A stretch of DNA of 64,000 nt from Pseudomonas guariconensis (GTDB lineage Bacteria; Pseudomonadota; Gammaproteobacteria; Pseudomonadales; Pseudomonadaceae). The stretch's first letter is position 1. The number at the start of each line of letters is the position of its first letter. Location: NCBI RefSeq assembly GCF_015680235.1, contig NZ_JADLJL010000016.1, positions 1 through 64,000 on the forward strand, in the 5' to 3' direction. This document shows positions 55,208 to 64,000 of the stretch, piece after piece. Both the position numbers and the translations under genes were made by a program. Below the pieces are notes generated by a model. It ran no database searches. It saw nothing but the letters and a program-made list of their open reading frames with translations, and had not been told where the DNA came from.

Positions 55208-58200
55208 ATCTGTCCGGTCCGTTCATCCGCAGGCCGGTGGCAACCATGCTGCTGAGCCTGGCGATCATGCTGCTCGGTGGCGTGAGCTTCGGCCTGTTGC
55301 CCGTGTCGCCCTTGCCGCAAATGGACTTCCCGGTGATCGTGGTGCAAGCCAACCTGCCGGGGGCCAGCCCCGAAGTGATGGCTGCGACGGTGGCCACGCC
55401 GCTCGAGCGCAAGCTGGGCAGTATCGCCGGGGTCACCACGCTGACCAGCAGTTCCAACCAGGGCTCGACCCGCGTGATCATCGGCTTCGAGATGGGCCGC
55501 GACATCGATGGTGCGGCGCGTGAGGTGCAGGCGGCGATCAACGCTACTCGCAACCTTTTGCCCAGCGGTATGCGCAGCATGCCCACCTACCGCAAGATCA
55601 ACCCGTCGCAGGCGCCGATCATGGTGCTGTCACTGACCTCGGACGTACTGCAGAAAGGCCAGCTCTACGACTTGGCCGATACCATTCTGGCCCAGAGCCT
55701 GTCCCAGGTCAGCGGGGTAGGGGAAGTACAGATCGGCGGCAGTTCGCTGCCGGCGGTGCGCATCGCCGTGGAGCCACAGCTGCTCAACCAGTATGGCCTG
55801 TCTCTGGACGAGGTGCGCACGGCGGTGGCCAATGCCAACCAGCGCCGGCCCATGGGCTTTGTCGAAGACGCCGAGCGCAACTGGCAGGTGCGGGCCAACG
55901 ACCAGCTGGAAAAAGCCGACGACTACAAGCCGGTGGTGATCCGCCAGCAGGATGGTTCGATCCTTCGCCTGTCCGACGTCGCTACCATCACCGATGGTGT
56001 GGAGAACCGCTACAACAGCGGCTTCTTCAACGACCAGAGCGCCGTGCTGCTGGTGGTCAACCGCCAGTCCGGCGCCAACATCATCCAGACGGTCGAGCAG
56101 ATCAAGGCCCAGTTGCCTGCCCTGCAGTCGTTGCTGCCGGCCAGCGTCAAGCTGGACGTGGCCATGGACCGCTCGCCAGTGATCAAGGCGACGCTGAAGG
56201 AAGCCGAGCACACCTTGTTGATCGCCGTGGTGCTGGTGATCCTGGTGGTCTACCTGTTCCTGGGTAACTTGCGCGCGTCACTGATCCCCAGCCTGGCCGT
56301 GCCGGTGTCGCTGGTCGGCACCTTCGCGGTCATGTACCTGTGCGGCTTTTCCCTGAACAACCTGTCGCTGATGGCGCTGATCCTCGCCACCGGCCTGGTG
56401 GTCGACGATGCCATCGTCGTGCTGGAGAACATCTCCCGCCACATCGAGAACGGCCAGCCGCCCATGCGCGCTGCCTTCCTGGGGGCCAGGGAGGTTGGCT
56501 TCACCCTGCTGTCGATGAACGTCTCGCTGGTGGCGGTGTTCGTCTCGATCCTGTTCATGGGGGGCATCGTCCGCGGTTTGTTCCTGGAGTTCTCCATCAC
56601 CTTGGCAGCGGCGATCCTGGTCTCGCTGCTGGTGTCGCTGACGTTGACGCCGATGCTCTGTTCCCGCTGGCTGAAGCCCAGCACCCAGGAGCAGAACCGC
56701 CTGCAGCAGTGGAGCGAGCATGTGCACCAGCGCATGGTCGCGGCCTACGACCGCAGCCTCGGCTGGGCGCTGAGGCACAAGCGCCTGACCTTGCTCAGCC
56801 TGCTGGTGACCATCGGCGTCAACATCGCCCTGTACGTCGTGGTGCCCAAGACCCTCCTGCCGCAACAGGACACCGGCCAGCTGCAGGGCTTCATCCGCGG
56901 CGATGATGGCCTGTCGTTCAGCGTGATGCAGCCGAAGATGGAGATCTACCGCCGCGCCTTGCTGGCAGACCCAGCGGTGCAGAGCGTGGCCGGCTTCATC
57001 GGTGGCAACAGTGGCACCAACAATGCCTTCGTGTTGGTGCGCCTCAAGCCCATCAGCGAGCGTAAGCTGTCGGCCCAGCAGGTGATCGAGCGCTTGCGCA
57101 AGGAAATGCCCAAGGTACCCGGCGGGCGTCTGTTCCTGATGGCCGACCAGGACCTGCAACTGGGCAGCGCCGGGCGCGACCAGTCTACCTCCCAGTACCT
57201 CTATACGCTGCAGAGCGGTGACCTGGTTGCGTTGCGCGAGTGGTTTCCCAAGGTGGTCGCGGCCCTGCGCGCCCTGCCTCAATTGACGGCGATCGATGCC
57301 CGTGACGGAGCCGGCACCCAGCAGGTGACGCTGGTGGTCGACCGTGACCAGGCCAAGCGCCTGGGCATCGACATGGACATGGTCACCACGGTGCTGAACA
57401 ACGCCTACAGCCAACGGCAGATCTCGACCATCTACGACAGCCTCAACCAGTACCAGGTGGTGCTGGAGATCAACCCGAAATACGCCTGGGACCCCAGCAC
57501 CCTGGAGCAGGTGCAGGTGATCACCGCCGATGGCGCCCGCGTGCCGCTGTCCACATTCGCTCATTACGAAAACAGCCTGGCCAATGACCGCGTCAGCCAT
57601 GAAGGCCAGTTCGCGTCCGAGAACATCGCGTTCGATATCGCTGAGGGCTACAGCCCGGACCAGGCGATGGCTGCGGTGGAGCGTGCAGTGGCCAAGCTTG
57701 GTTTGCCGGAAGAAGTGATCGCCAAGCTCGGCGGTAGCGCCGATGTCTTCGCCCAGACGACCCAGGGCCAGCCCCTGATGATCCTCGGTGCCCTGGTGCT
57801 GGTGTACTTGGTGCTGGGTATCCTCTACGAGAGCTATATCCACCCGCTGACCATCCTCTCCACCTTGCCGTCGGCCGGTGTCGGCGCCTTGCTCGCGCTC
57901 TATGCCACGGGCGGGGAGTTCAGCCTGATCTCGCTGCTGGGGCTGTTCCTGTTGATCGGGGTGGTGAAGAAGAACGCCATCTTGATGATCGACCTGGCCT
58001 TGCAGCTGGAGCGCCACGATGGCCTGAGCCCCGAGGAGTCCATCCGCCGGGCGTGCCTGTTGCGCCTGCGGCCGATCCTGATGACCACCTTGGCGGCCAT
58101 CCTCGGCGCGCTGCCGCTGCTGCTCAGCCGTGCCGAGGGCGCCGAAATGCGCCAGCCCTTGGGCCTGACCATCATCGGTGGCCTGGTGTTCAGCCAGGTC

Positions 58201-58311
58201 CTGACCCTCTACACCACGCCCGTGGTCTACCTGTACCTCGACCGCCTGCGCCACCGATTCAACCGTTGGCGCGGCGTGCGCACCGACGCCGCACTGGATA
58301 CCCCGCTATGA
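55204..58311 (+). CDS. muxC: MuxC/MdtC RND efflux pump subunit
   Basis: A 1035-residue paralogue of MuxB, starting [25 protein letters not shown], with the proton-relay motif [23 protein letters not shown]. It has diverged in the porter loops (for example [19 protein letters not shown]), as expected for the MdtC-type partner. ATGA overlaps with muxB and with opmB ensure coupled translation of all four pump parts. Confidence 0.96.
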   Translation: MNLSGPFIRRPVATMLLSLAIMLLGGVSFGLLPVSPLPQMDFPVIVVQANLPGASPEVMAATVATPLERKLGSIAGVTTLTSSSNQGSTRVIIGFEMGRDIDGAAREVQAAINATRNLLPSGMRSMPTYRKINPSQAPIMVLSLTSDVLQKGQLYDLADTILAQSLSQVSGVGEVQIGGSSLPAVRIAVEPQLLNQYGLSLDEVRTAVANANQRRPMGFVEDAERNWQVRANDQLEKADDYKPVVIRQQDGSILRLSDVATITDGVENRYNSGFFNDQSAVLLVVNRQSGANIIQTVEQIKAQLPALQSLLPASVKLDVAMDRSPVIKATLKEAEHTLLIAVVLVILVVYLFLGNLRASLIPSLAVPVSLVGTFAVMYLCGFSLNNLSLMALILATGLVVDDAIVVLENISRHIENGQPPMRAAFLGAREVGFTLLSMNVSLVAVFVSILFMGGIVRGLFLEFSITLAAAILVSLLVSLTLTPMLCSRWLKPSTQEQNRLQQWSEHVHQRMVAAYDRSLGWALRHKRLTLLSLLVTIGVNIALYVVVPKTLLPQQDTGQLQGFIRGDDGLSFSVMQPKMEIYRRALLADPAVQSVAGFIGGNSGTNNAFVLVRLKPISERKLSAQQVIERLRKEMPKVPGGRLFLMADQDLQLGSAGRDQSTSQYLYTLQSGDLVALREWFPKVVAALRALPQLTAIDARDGAGTQQVTLVVDRDQAKRLGIDMDMVTTVLNNAYSQRQISTIYDSLNQYQVVLEINPKYAWDPSTLEQVQVITADGARVPLSTFAHYENSLANDRVSHEGQFASENIAFDIAEGYSPDQAMAAVERAVAKLGLPEEVIAKLGGSADVFAQTTQGQPLMILGALVLVYLVLGILYESYIHPLTILSTLPSAGVGALLALYATGGEFSLISLLGLFLLIGVVKKNAILMIDLALQLERHDGLSPEESIRRACLLRLRPILMTTLAAILGALPLLLSRAEGAEMRQPLGLTIIGGLVFSQVLTLYTTPVVYLYLDRLRHRFNRWRGVRTDAALDTPL

Positions 58312-59804
58312 ATTTCGCCCAGACCCCACTTCACCGCGCCCTGCAGATGCTGACCCGTGGGCGTGGCTCGCGCCTGGTCGGCGCGGGCCTTTGCGCCGCG
58401 CTGCTCAGTGCCTGTACGCTGAGCCCGGACTATCAGCGCCCAGAGCTCGCAACCCCGGCACAGTTCAAGCAGGCCGAAGGCTGGACCCAGGCCAACCCCT
58501 CCGATGCCATCGCGCGAGGGGCGTGGTGGGAAATCTACGGTGACAGCGGCCTCAACGCGCTGGTCGATGAGCTCAACCGCAGCAACCAGACCGTTGCCCA
58601 GTACGAGGCCCAGTACCGTCAGGCCCAGGCTCTGGTGCGCAGCAGCCGGGGCGCGCTGTTCCCCAGCCTCGACCTGTCGGTGGGCAAGACCCGCTCGGCC
58701 CAGGGCACCGGCAGCAGTAGTTCTAGCCTGTCCAACAACAGCAGCGGTATTCGCAATACCTACAACGCCCAGCTTGGCGTGAGCTGGGAGATCGACCTGT
58801 GGGGCAAGCTGCGCGAAACCTTGAATGCCAACGAGGCCAGTGCCCAGGCGAGCCTGGCGGACCTGGCCGGTATTCGTCTTAGCCTGCAGTCGGAGCTGGT
58901 GCAGAACTACCTGCAGTTGCGGGTCATCGACGAGCAAAAGCGTCTGCTGGAGGCCACCGTGGCGGCCTACGAGCGTTCGTTGCGGATGAACGAGAACCAA
59001 TACCGGGCAGGCGTCGCCGGGCCGGATGCCGTCGCCCAGGCGCGCACCCAGCTCAAGAGTACCCAGGCCGACCTCATCGACCTGGCCTGGCAGCGTGCCC
59101 AGTACGAAAACGCCATTGCCGTCTTGCTGGGCAAGGCCCCGGCTGATTTTGCCCTGGCCGACAGCAAGGCTATTCCGGCGCTGCCGCAGATTCCGCTGGC
59201 ATTGCCTTCGCAGTTGTTGGAACGCCGCCCTGACATCGCCTCGGCCGAGCGCAACGTGATGGCGGCCAACGCCAATATCGGCGTGGCCCGCGCGGCCTAT
59301 TTCCCGGACCTGAGCCTGAGCATGAGCGGTGGCTATTCCAGCAGCAGTTTCAGCAACTGGATCGAGCTGCCCAACCGCTACTGGTCGGTGGGGCCCTCGC
59401 TGGCCATGACCCTGTTCGATGCCGGCAGGCGCAGTGCCGAGGTCGACCGCACCGTCGCAGTATACGACCAGACCGTGGCCCAGTATCGGCAAACCGTGCT
59501 CGATGGCTTCAAGGAAGTGGAGAACTACCTGGTGCAGTTGAAGGTGTACGGCGACGAAGCGCTGGTGCGCCAGGAGGCGCTGGATGCTGCCCGCGAGTCG
59601 TTGCGCCTGACCGAGAACCAATACCGCGCCGGCCTGATCAGCTACTTGGACGTGGTCAATGTGCAGACCACAGCGCTGAGCAACGAGCGCAGCGTGCTGA
59701 ACCTGCTGCAGGGCAGGTTGGTCGCCAGCGTGCAGCTGATTGCGGCATTGGGCGGCGGTTGGGATGCACAGCAGGCATTCGCCGAGGCCGAAGGCGATCG
59801 GTAA
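58308..59804 (+). CDS. opmB: OpmB-type outer-membrane efflux lipoprotein
   Basis: A 498-residue channel of the OprM/NodT family. The signal (LVGAGLCAALLSACTLSPDYQRP) contains a lipobox with the Cys near residue 36, after a long basic lead. Two repeats of the TolC-like fold are visible (MNENQYRAGVAGPDAVAQART and LTENQYRAGLISYLDVVNVQT). It provides the exit duct of the MuxABC pump. The start is set by the ATGA overlap with muxC. A longer frame from 58053 is only a shadow in muxC. Confidence 0.94.
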   Translation: MNFAQTPLHRALQMLTRGRGSRLVGAGLCAALLSACTLSPDYQRPELATPAQFKQAEGWTQANPSDAIARGAWWEIYGDSGLNALVDELNRSNQTVAQYEAQYRQAQALVRSSRGALFPSLDLSVGKTRSAQGTGSSSSSLSNNSSGIRNTYNAQLGVSWEIDLWGKLRETLNANEASAQASLADLAGIRLSLQSELVQNYLQLRVIDEQKRLLEATVAAYERSLRMNENQYRAGVAGPDAVAQARTQLKSTQADLIDLAWQRAQYENAIAVLLGKAPADFALADSKAIPALPQIPLALPSQLLERRPDIASAERNVMAANANIGVARAAYFPDLSLSMSGGYSSSSFSNWIELPNRYWSVGPSLAMTLFDAGRRSAEVDRTVAVYDQTVAQYRQTVLDGFKEVENYLVQLKVYGDEALVRQEALDAARESLRLTENQYRAGLISYLDVVNVQTTALSNERSVLNLLQGRLVASVQLIAALGGGWDAQQAFAEAEGDR

Positions 59805-60243
59805 CGCCTTGCTGGACCTCGCCGGTCGGTTTCATCTTGATGAGGTATGGACGCGCGTTGCGTCAGATCTCGAATCTTTAACTTCTTTCCTCGAATTCGC
59901 CCTCTTCATGTGAGGGCGAATGCCCCGCCTCTTGATCGAACACGATCAGATCTTCTTGCGAAAATTGCCAGGTCATTATGTCGGACTCATACACGCTCTT
60001 AATAGAGCATGGATCATAACGACTTACAACCTTGTACTTCTGATGGTTATCCGCTGCTGAGCGGCTCAATAGACTTCTCTATCCAACGCACCTTGGAATT
60101 GTTCTGACCTGCACGGCTCCTGCGCGTCCATGCAGCAGGGCGCCTACGTCAGAGCCTTGGGCTTGTTTTTGGTTTTAGAAGCGTCCGACGGTTTCTCGTC
60201 TCGCTCAGTTCAGTGCCGCACGGCAAACTATTGAGGATCTATC
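59805..60243. other. Intergenic region upstream of the Tc toxin gene
   Basis: This 439-base gap is visibly richer in A+T than its flanks. It contains a perfect 9-base stem TTCGCCCTC / GAGGGCGAA with a 7-base loop at 59896-59920. The toxin promoter should lie in the last 200 bases. The run GGGCTTGTTTTTGGTTTTAG near 60160 is a conspicuous pyrimidine-purine block. I see no clear regulator site. Confidence 0.45.
59878..60069 (-). CDS. Possible small protein, 63 aa or shorter
   Basis: A minus-strand frame opens at a TTG (60069) and reads MSRSAADNHQKYKVVSRYDP and on to an acidic tail HEEGEFEERS. An internal ATG at 59976 would give 32 residues (MTWQFSQEDLIVFDQ). There is no clear Shine-Dalgarno and I recognise no family. 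The hairpin at 59896-59920 falls in its 3' part. It is listed because the composition is protein-like. It may be chance. Confidence 0.25.
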   Translation of the reverse strand: MSRSAADNHQKYKVVSRYDPCSIKSVYESDIMTWQFSQEDLIVFDQEAGHSPSHEEGEFEERS

Positions 60244-63200
60244 GTGATACAAGTAAATCATGATGCTCAGGCTGCGCTATGCGCAAAGGCCGGTATCAAC
60301 TCCCTCGCTTCGGCTGGGTTACGCTCTTGTGCAGAACTGCAATGCCTGGATAACAGCCTGACATCGCACGATATGCGGGTGCTGCACAAAGTTGCGACGA
60401 GAACCCGCGACGATGCAATGCTGCTCGAAAAGAAAATATTGACCCATGCCTCGCCCTTGCTGCCCCAGGCGATCAAGTTGGGTATCAAGCACCCCGGTGT
60501 TTCGTTGCAGGATTACCAAGACTGGTTCGGGGGGCGCGCATTGAAATTTGCCGCCCCGGGCGACGTTGCTTCGATGTTTTCACCGGCGGCCTATCTGGTG
60601 ACGCTGTACCGCGAAGCCCAAAAACTCTATCCCGAGGACAATCCCTGGCATATCGATGTGCGCCGTCCTGACCTCAAGGACCTGACACTGAGCCAGGTGA
60701 ACCTGGATACGCCAGTGAGCGCGTTGAGCCTGTCCAACACCATCTTGATGAAGCGCCTGGACGAAGCGGGCGAGACCCTTGAGGGGCTGTCGGCCCATGT
60801 GGGATACGGGGTCACGCCTTACCATCATCACTACAACCGCTTCAGCCAGGCCCGGCGCCTGAAGGATCCGGCATTCGAGCACATGGAGGGTGCGCCTCAT
60901 GTCTCCAAGCATCTCGGCGATGCCTCGATGGCCGGGTTTCGTCACGATATCTCGCCCGCCCTGTATGCACTGCTGGTTGATGAAATCACCGATGAAAACG
61001 TGGATGCCAAGTTCGCGACCTATTTCCCTGGTACCGTGCCAGAGGAAATGCTGCGTCCTGCCCGGTTGCGCGAATGGTTCGGCCTGACCGACAAGGAGCT
61101 GATGGCGTTCATCAACGGTGGGGTCAAGATCGAGGACGAGCGCAAGGGCCCCCAGACGGACGTCTCGGAGCTGATCAATAACGGCGGGGTCATCTACCAG
61201 TTAGGCGTCGGCTCGGCCAGCACGGCGATCCTCTACGCGTACCTGTTCTTCCTGGGCGGCGATCGCTGGGAGCTCAGCTTCAGCCTCAAGCAAGCCGGGG
61301 CGATCGAGTTCATCCTGGAGGACGTGCATAGCCTCAGGTTGTCGCCGAAGATGGTCGACGACACGGCCTTCAACCCGGGTAAAGAATACCGCTACGCATT
61401 CGAGTGGAAAGGGCCGAGTGAGTACCGTTCCTATGCGTCCTACACGGTGAAGTTCGAAAGCGACACCGACCGCGGCCGTGTCCTGAGTGCCCGTTTCGCC
61501 ACGCCGAAGCTTTCGCCGGCGCACTTCCTGCTCAAGCTCAACAAGACGATCAGGCTGCACAAGGCCACAGGGCTCGATGCGCAGACGCTGGATAGTATCA
61601 TCCGCAGCGTGGATCCGACCCAGATCAGTGCACAGACCCTAACGGTGCTGTCGCATGCGGTACGGCTGGCCAAGCGCTACGCCATTTCCCATGAGAGCGC
61701 CCTGGTCATGGCACGGCAGTTGATCGACGTGGCTGCCCCTGCTGGCCAGATGAGCCAGTTCGACCGCCTGTTCAACGACCCACCGCTGATCGAAGGTGGG
61801 CTGGATCCGGAGGCAGAGTATTCCATGCTCGACCTGGATCCCAGCAAGGCTAGCGAGCACGCTGACATCAAGGCCACGCTCAAGCGTGCCTGCCAGACGG
61901 ATGACGAGGGGTTATACCAGCTGGGTCGGTTCCTTCTGGTTAAACCGAATGACAGGTGGTTGTTTCCCACCACGGTGGACTACCTGTCCGGTCTCTACAC
62001 CTTGAGCCTGTGGGCACGGTCGCATGGCTTGGCACCGGTCGAGCTGACGTTGTTGTTGGAGACTTTTGGCGCGCCGCGAGAGCTGGGTCAGGCACGGCCG
62101 GATCAATGGCTGGCCTTGCTGGAGCGCTTGACGGGGCTGTCCAGCTGGCTGCATAAACGTGGTTGGACAGTCCAGGACTTGGTCCTGATGTCCCGCGACG
62201 TGAATGAAATCCCTGCCAGCACCGAAATTACCAATCTGATCAAGGAGATGCAGTCGGCGATCGCCAATGCAGAGCTTCCCGAGGCCCCCGTCACGGAAGA
62301 CTACCTTCGCGTGCTGACCCCGCTGATCGCCTCGGTCTTTGGCCTGAGCGGGGAAACAACTGCGCAGGCATTGCTCATCTGGGCGGACCGAGCGGCGCCG
62401 GGGGGGCTCTCGCTGGTGGAACTGGGCGAGATGCTCAAACTGCAGGAGCCGGTGAGCGATCCAGCGATAGCCTTCGCCTATGGTCTGGCGCAGATGGCGC
62501 TGATCGTGCACGCCAGCGGTGTCACCGCCGACCTGCTTGCGCTGCTGGTGGAGCAACCCCATCTGCTGGCCGACGAGGCCGTGGAAGGCGAGGCGAGCCG
62601 CGCAACCCTCAAGCGCTCCATGGACATGGTGGTGGCACTGACGGACTTCAGTGCCTGGCTGAACGAGCTGCCGGACGCCGCGGGCGCAAGCGGCGCCCTG
62701 CTTGCCGCGCTTAACGCCAAGGGGGTCTCGCCCGCATTGCTGGCCCAAGCCACGGGGCAGGCCGAAAGGCTGATCGCCCAGGCGGCCAAACAAGCCGATT
62801 GGAAGGGCGACGTGAAAGACGCCTCGAGCCTGGTCAGTGCGCACGAGATCGCGGTTGTACGGCAATGGCTCGACCTGGCAGGCGCCTTCGGCGTACAACC
62901 GGACACCGTCGCGGCGATGCTGCTGCCAGAGCATACCTGGAACGATTGGCGAACGCTGGCGGACGCCTTCGAGGGTGGTCTGGACGCTTCGCAGGTCAAG
63001 CGGGCGCAGGTAGCGGTCGAGGCGCCGCTCAGCAGTGCCCTGGCTGGCGTGCTGGCAGGGCGCATGAACTTCGGCGTTGAGCAGTTGAACCAGCACCTGC
63101 TGCTCGACAGCCTCAATGGTGCGCAAGTGATGACTTCGCGTATCGCCGAAGCCATGGCGGCACTGCAGATGTTCATCCATCGCACCCTGTCCGAGCCGGA

Positions 63201-64000
63201 AGACAAGCATGCCCTGAACACTGCGGCACTGGACCGACAGTTCTTCCGCGACTGGACCCGCTGGAACGCCCGCTATGCCACCTGGTCGGCCGGGCAGATG
63301 CTGATGTACTACCCGGAAAACTACATCGACCCGACCGTGCGCCTGGGCCAGACCAAGGCGATGGACGACATGCTGCAGGTGCTGGGGCAGGCGCAGATCA
63401 ACGGCGATACCGTGAGCGATGCGTTCCATGGCTACCTCAGTGCGTTCGAGGAAGTGGCGAACCTGGAGACCATCAGCGGTTATCACGATGGACGCGATCC
63501 AGACGCCGATAGCCAGCATGCGCTGGGCAAAACCTGGTTCATCGGCAGCACACGTGGCGAGCCTCGCGAATACTGGTGGCGGATGGTTGATGAAAGCAAG
63601 CGTGGGACCGATGGCGTACTGCCGGCCAATGCCTGGACGCCTTGGACGAAGATTGAACTGGCGGCCCAAGTGCAAGGCCGTCTTATCCGGCCGGTGGTCT
63701 ACCGTGAACGTCTATATCTGATGTGGGTAGAGCGCCAGGAACACATCATCACCCGCGATGACAAAGGTGAACCCAAGGATCGTGAATGGCGTTGGTCCTA
63801 CAAGCTTGCCTGGCTGCGCTATGACGGCACCTGGAGCATGCCACTGGATTACCCGATATCTTCGACGGTCGTGATAGAACTCGAGAGTAATAAGGTTGAA
63901 ATAGAAAAATTATCGTTGTTCCTCGCTTATATGCCAGGGCTGAATGCGCTTGTGGCAGGCATGTATGAACGAGGCAAAAGGATAGGCTATGGCGGTATCG
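60244..64000 (+). CDS. Tc toxin A-subunit (TcdA/TcaB-like), 3' truncated by window
   Basis: The frame from the GTG at 60244 (GAGGA 8 bases upstream) stays open to the window end, giving at least 1252 residues. TcA proteins form the large pentameric bell that binds cells and injects the TcB-TcC enzyme cocoon. The N-terminal part (SLQDYQDWFGGRALKFAAPGDVASMFSPAAYLVTLYREA) is the VRP1/plasmid virulence A-type domain. Near residue 1015-1080 lies MLMYYPENYIDPTVRLGQTKAMDD, then YWWRMVDESKR and LYLMWVERQEH, typical of TcdA/TcaB central regions. Two residue runs differ from neighbours in A+T content near the start. The pore and linker lie beyond the window. TcB/TcC genes are expected downstream. Confidence 0.9.
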   Translation, partial: MIQVNHDAQAALCAKAGINSLASAGLRSCAELQCLDNSLTSHDMRVLHKVATRTRDDAMLLEKKILTHASPLLPQAIKLGIKHPGVSLQDYQDWFGGRALKFAAPGDVASMFSPAAYLVTLYREAQKLYPEDNPWHIDVRRPDLKDLTLSQVNLDTPVSALSLSNTILMKRLDEAGETLEGLSAHVGYGVTPYHHHYNRFSQARRLKDPAFEHMEGAPHVSKHLGDASMAGFRHDISPALYALLVDEITDENVDAKFATYFPGTVPEEMLRPARLREWFGLTDKELMAFINGGVKIEDERKGPQTDVSELINNGGVIYQLGVGSASTAILYAYLFFLGGDRWELSFSLKQAGAIEFILEDVHSLRLSPKMVDDTAFNPGKEYRYAFEWKGPSEYRSYASYTVKFESDTDRGRVLSARFATPKLSPAHFLLKLNKTIRLHKATGLDAQTLDSIIRSVDPTQISAQTLTVLSHAVRLAKRYAISHESALVMARQLIDVAAPAGQMSQFDRLFNDPPLIEGGLDPEAEYSMLDLDPSKASEHADIKATLKRACQTDDEGLYQLGRFLLVKPNDRWLFPTTVDYLSGLYTLSLWARSHGLAPVELTLLLETFGAPRELGQARPDQWLALLERLTGLSSWLHKRGWTVQDLVLMSRDVNEIPASTEITNLIKEMQSAIANAELPEAPVTEDYLRVLTPLIASVFGLSGETTAQALLIWADRAAPGGLSLVELGEMLKLQEPVSDPAIAFAYGLAQMALIVHASGVTADLLALLVEQPHLLADEAVEGEASRATLKRSMDMVVALTDFSAWLNELPDAAGASGALLAALNAKGVSPALLAQATGQAERLIAQAAKQADWKGDVKDASSLVSAHEIAVVRQWLDLAGAFGVQPDTVAAMLLPEHTWNDWRTLADAFEGGLDASQVKRAQVAVEAPLSSALAGVLAGRMNFGVEQLNQHLLLDSLNGAQVMTSRIAEAMAALQMFIHRTLSEPEDKHALNTAALDRQFFRDWTRWNARYATWSAGQMLMYYPENYIDPTVRLGQTKAMDDMLQVLGQAQINGDTVSDAFHGYLSAFEEVANLETISGYHDGRDPDADSQHALGKTWFIGSTRGEPREYWWRMVDESKRGTDGVLPANAWTPWTKIELAAQVQGRLIRPVVYRERLYLMWVERQEHIITRDDKGEPKDREWRWSYKLAWLRYDGTWSMPLDYPISSTVVIELESNKVEIEKLSLFLAYMPGLNALVAGMYERGKRIGYGGI

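Noticed and set aside
61912..63675. A 587-codon minus-strand frame
   Set aside because: It is antisense to the Tc toxin gene, whose frame has recognisable TcA motifs.

Overview
The window is chromosomal DNA of a fluorescent Pseudomonas of the P. putida group, probably near P. entomophila or P. mosselii (inference). The reasons are GC-rich coding sequence, P. putida-type REP palindromes between genes, a crcY small-RNA locus between mgtC and mvaB as in P. putida, the gcd-oprB pair, MuxABC-OpmB, and an insecticidal Tc-toxin gene at the right edge.

Left part (1-12.2 kb). The first 250 bases hold the start of a leftward VasX-like type VI secretion effector gene and the stump of a DUF4123-like chaperone gene. 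A complete rightward urease operon follows (ureD-A-B-C-E-J-F-G, 553-6081) with a HupE/UreJ nickel permease between ureE and ureF. Next come a divergent small hypothetical gene and sodC, a LysR regulator, and a little-studied catabolic group: RidA and a flavin monooxygenase on the minus strand, DUF1028 and an ArgE-type deacylase on the plus strand, and an APC permease facing back.

Middle part (12.2-36 kb). This holds oprB and gcd (periplasmic glucose oxidation), a TetR/MATE divergon with two clear operators, a secreted halovibrin-like protein, two LysE exporters, a GlxA-type AraC regulator and a CAP-domain protein. An MbtH/thioesterase-II pair has a PvdS-like promoter. Then come an isochorismatase-like hydrolase, a DUF1615 lipoprotein, a betaine-type ABC transporter without an ATPase gene, a chemoreceptor, a Na+/H+ antiporter and a lone FecR with a Fur-like box.

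Right part (36-64 kb). A marR-emrAB efflux operon has a perfect palindrome filling its promoter spacer. It is followed by an SDR, a MocR regulator, mgtC, and the crcY sRNA with a sigma-54 promoter and a candidate CbrB dyad. Next are mvaB with its MerR regulator, an ankyrin protein, a lipoprotein gamma-glutamyltransferase, a LysR regulator, a serine/threonine-type transporter, tpx and the four-gene muxABC-opmB efflux operon. A large Tc-toxin A-subunit gene then runs off the right edge.

Themes are nitrogen scavenging (urease, N-acyl amino acids), carbon control (crcY, gcd), xenobiotic efflux (MATE, EmrAB, MuxABC) and interaction with other organisms (VasX-like, halovibrin-like and Tc proteins). 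The list of genes is close to complete. Most starts were chosen from Shine-Dalgarno signals and family N-termini, and all functions are predictions from sequence recognition.
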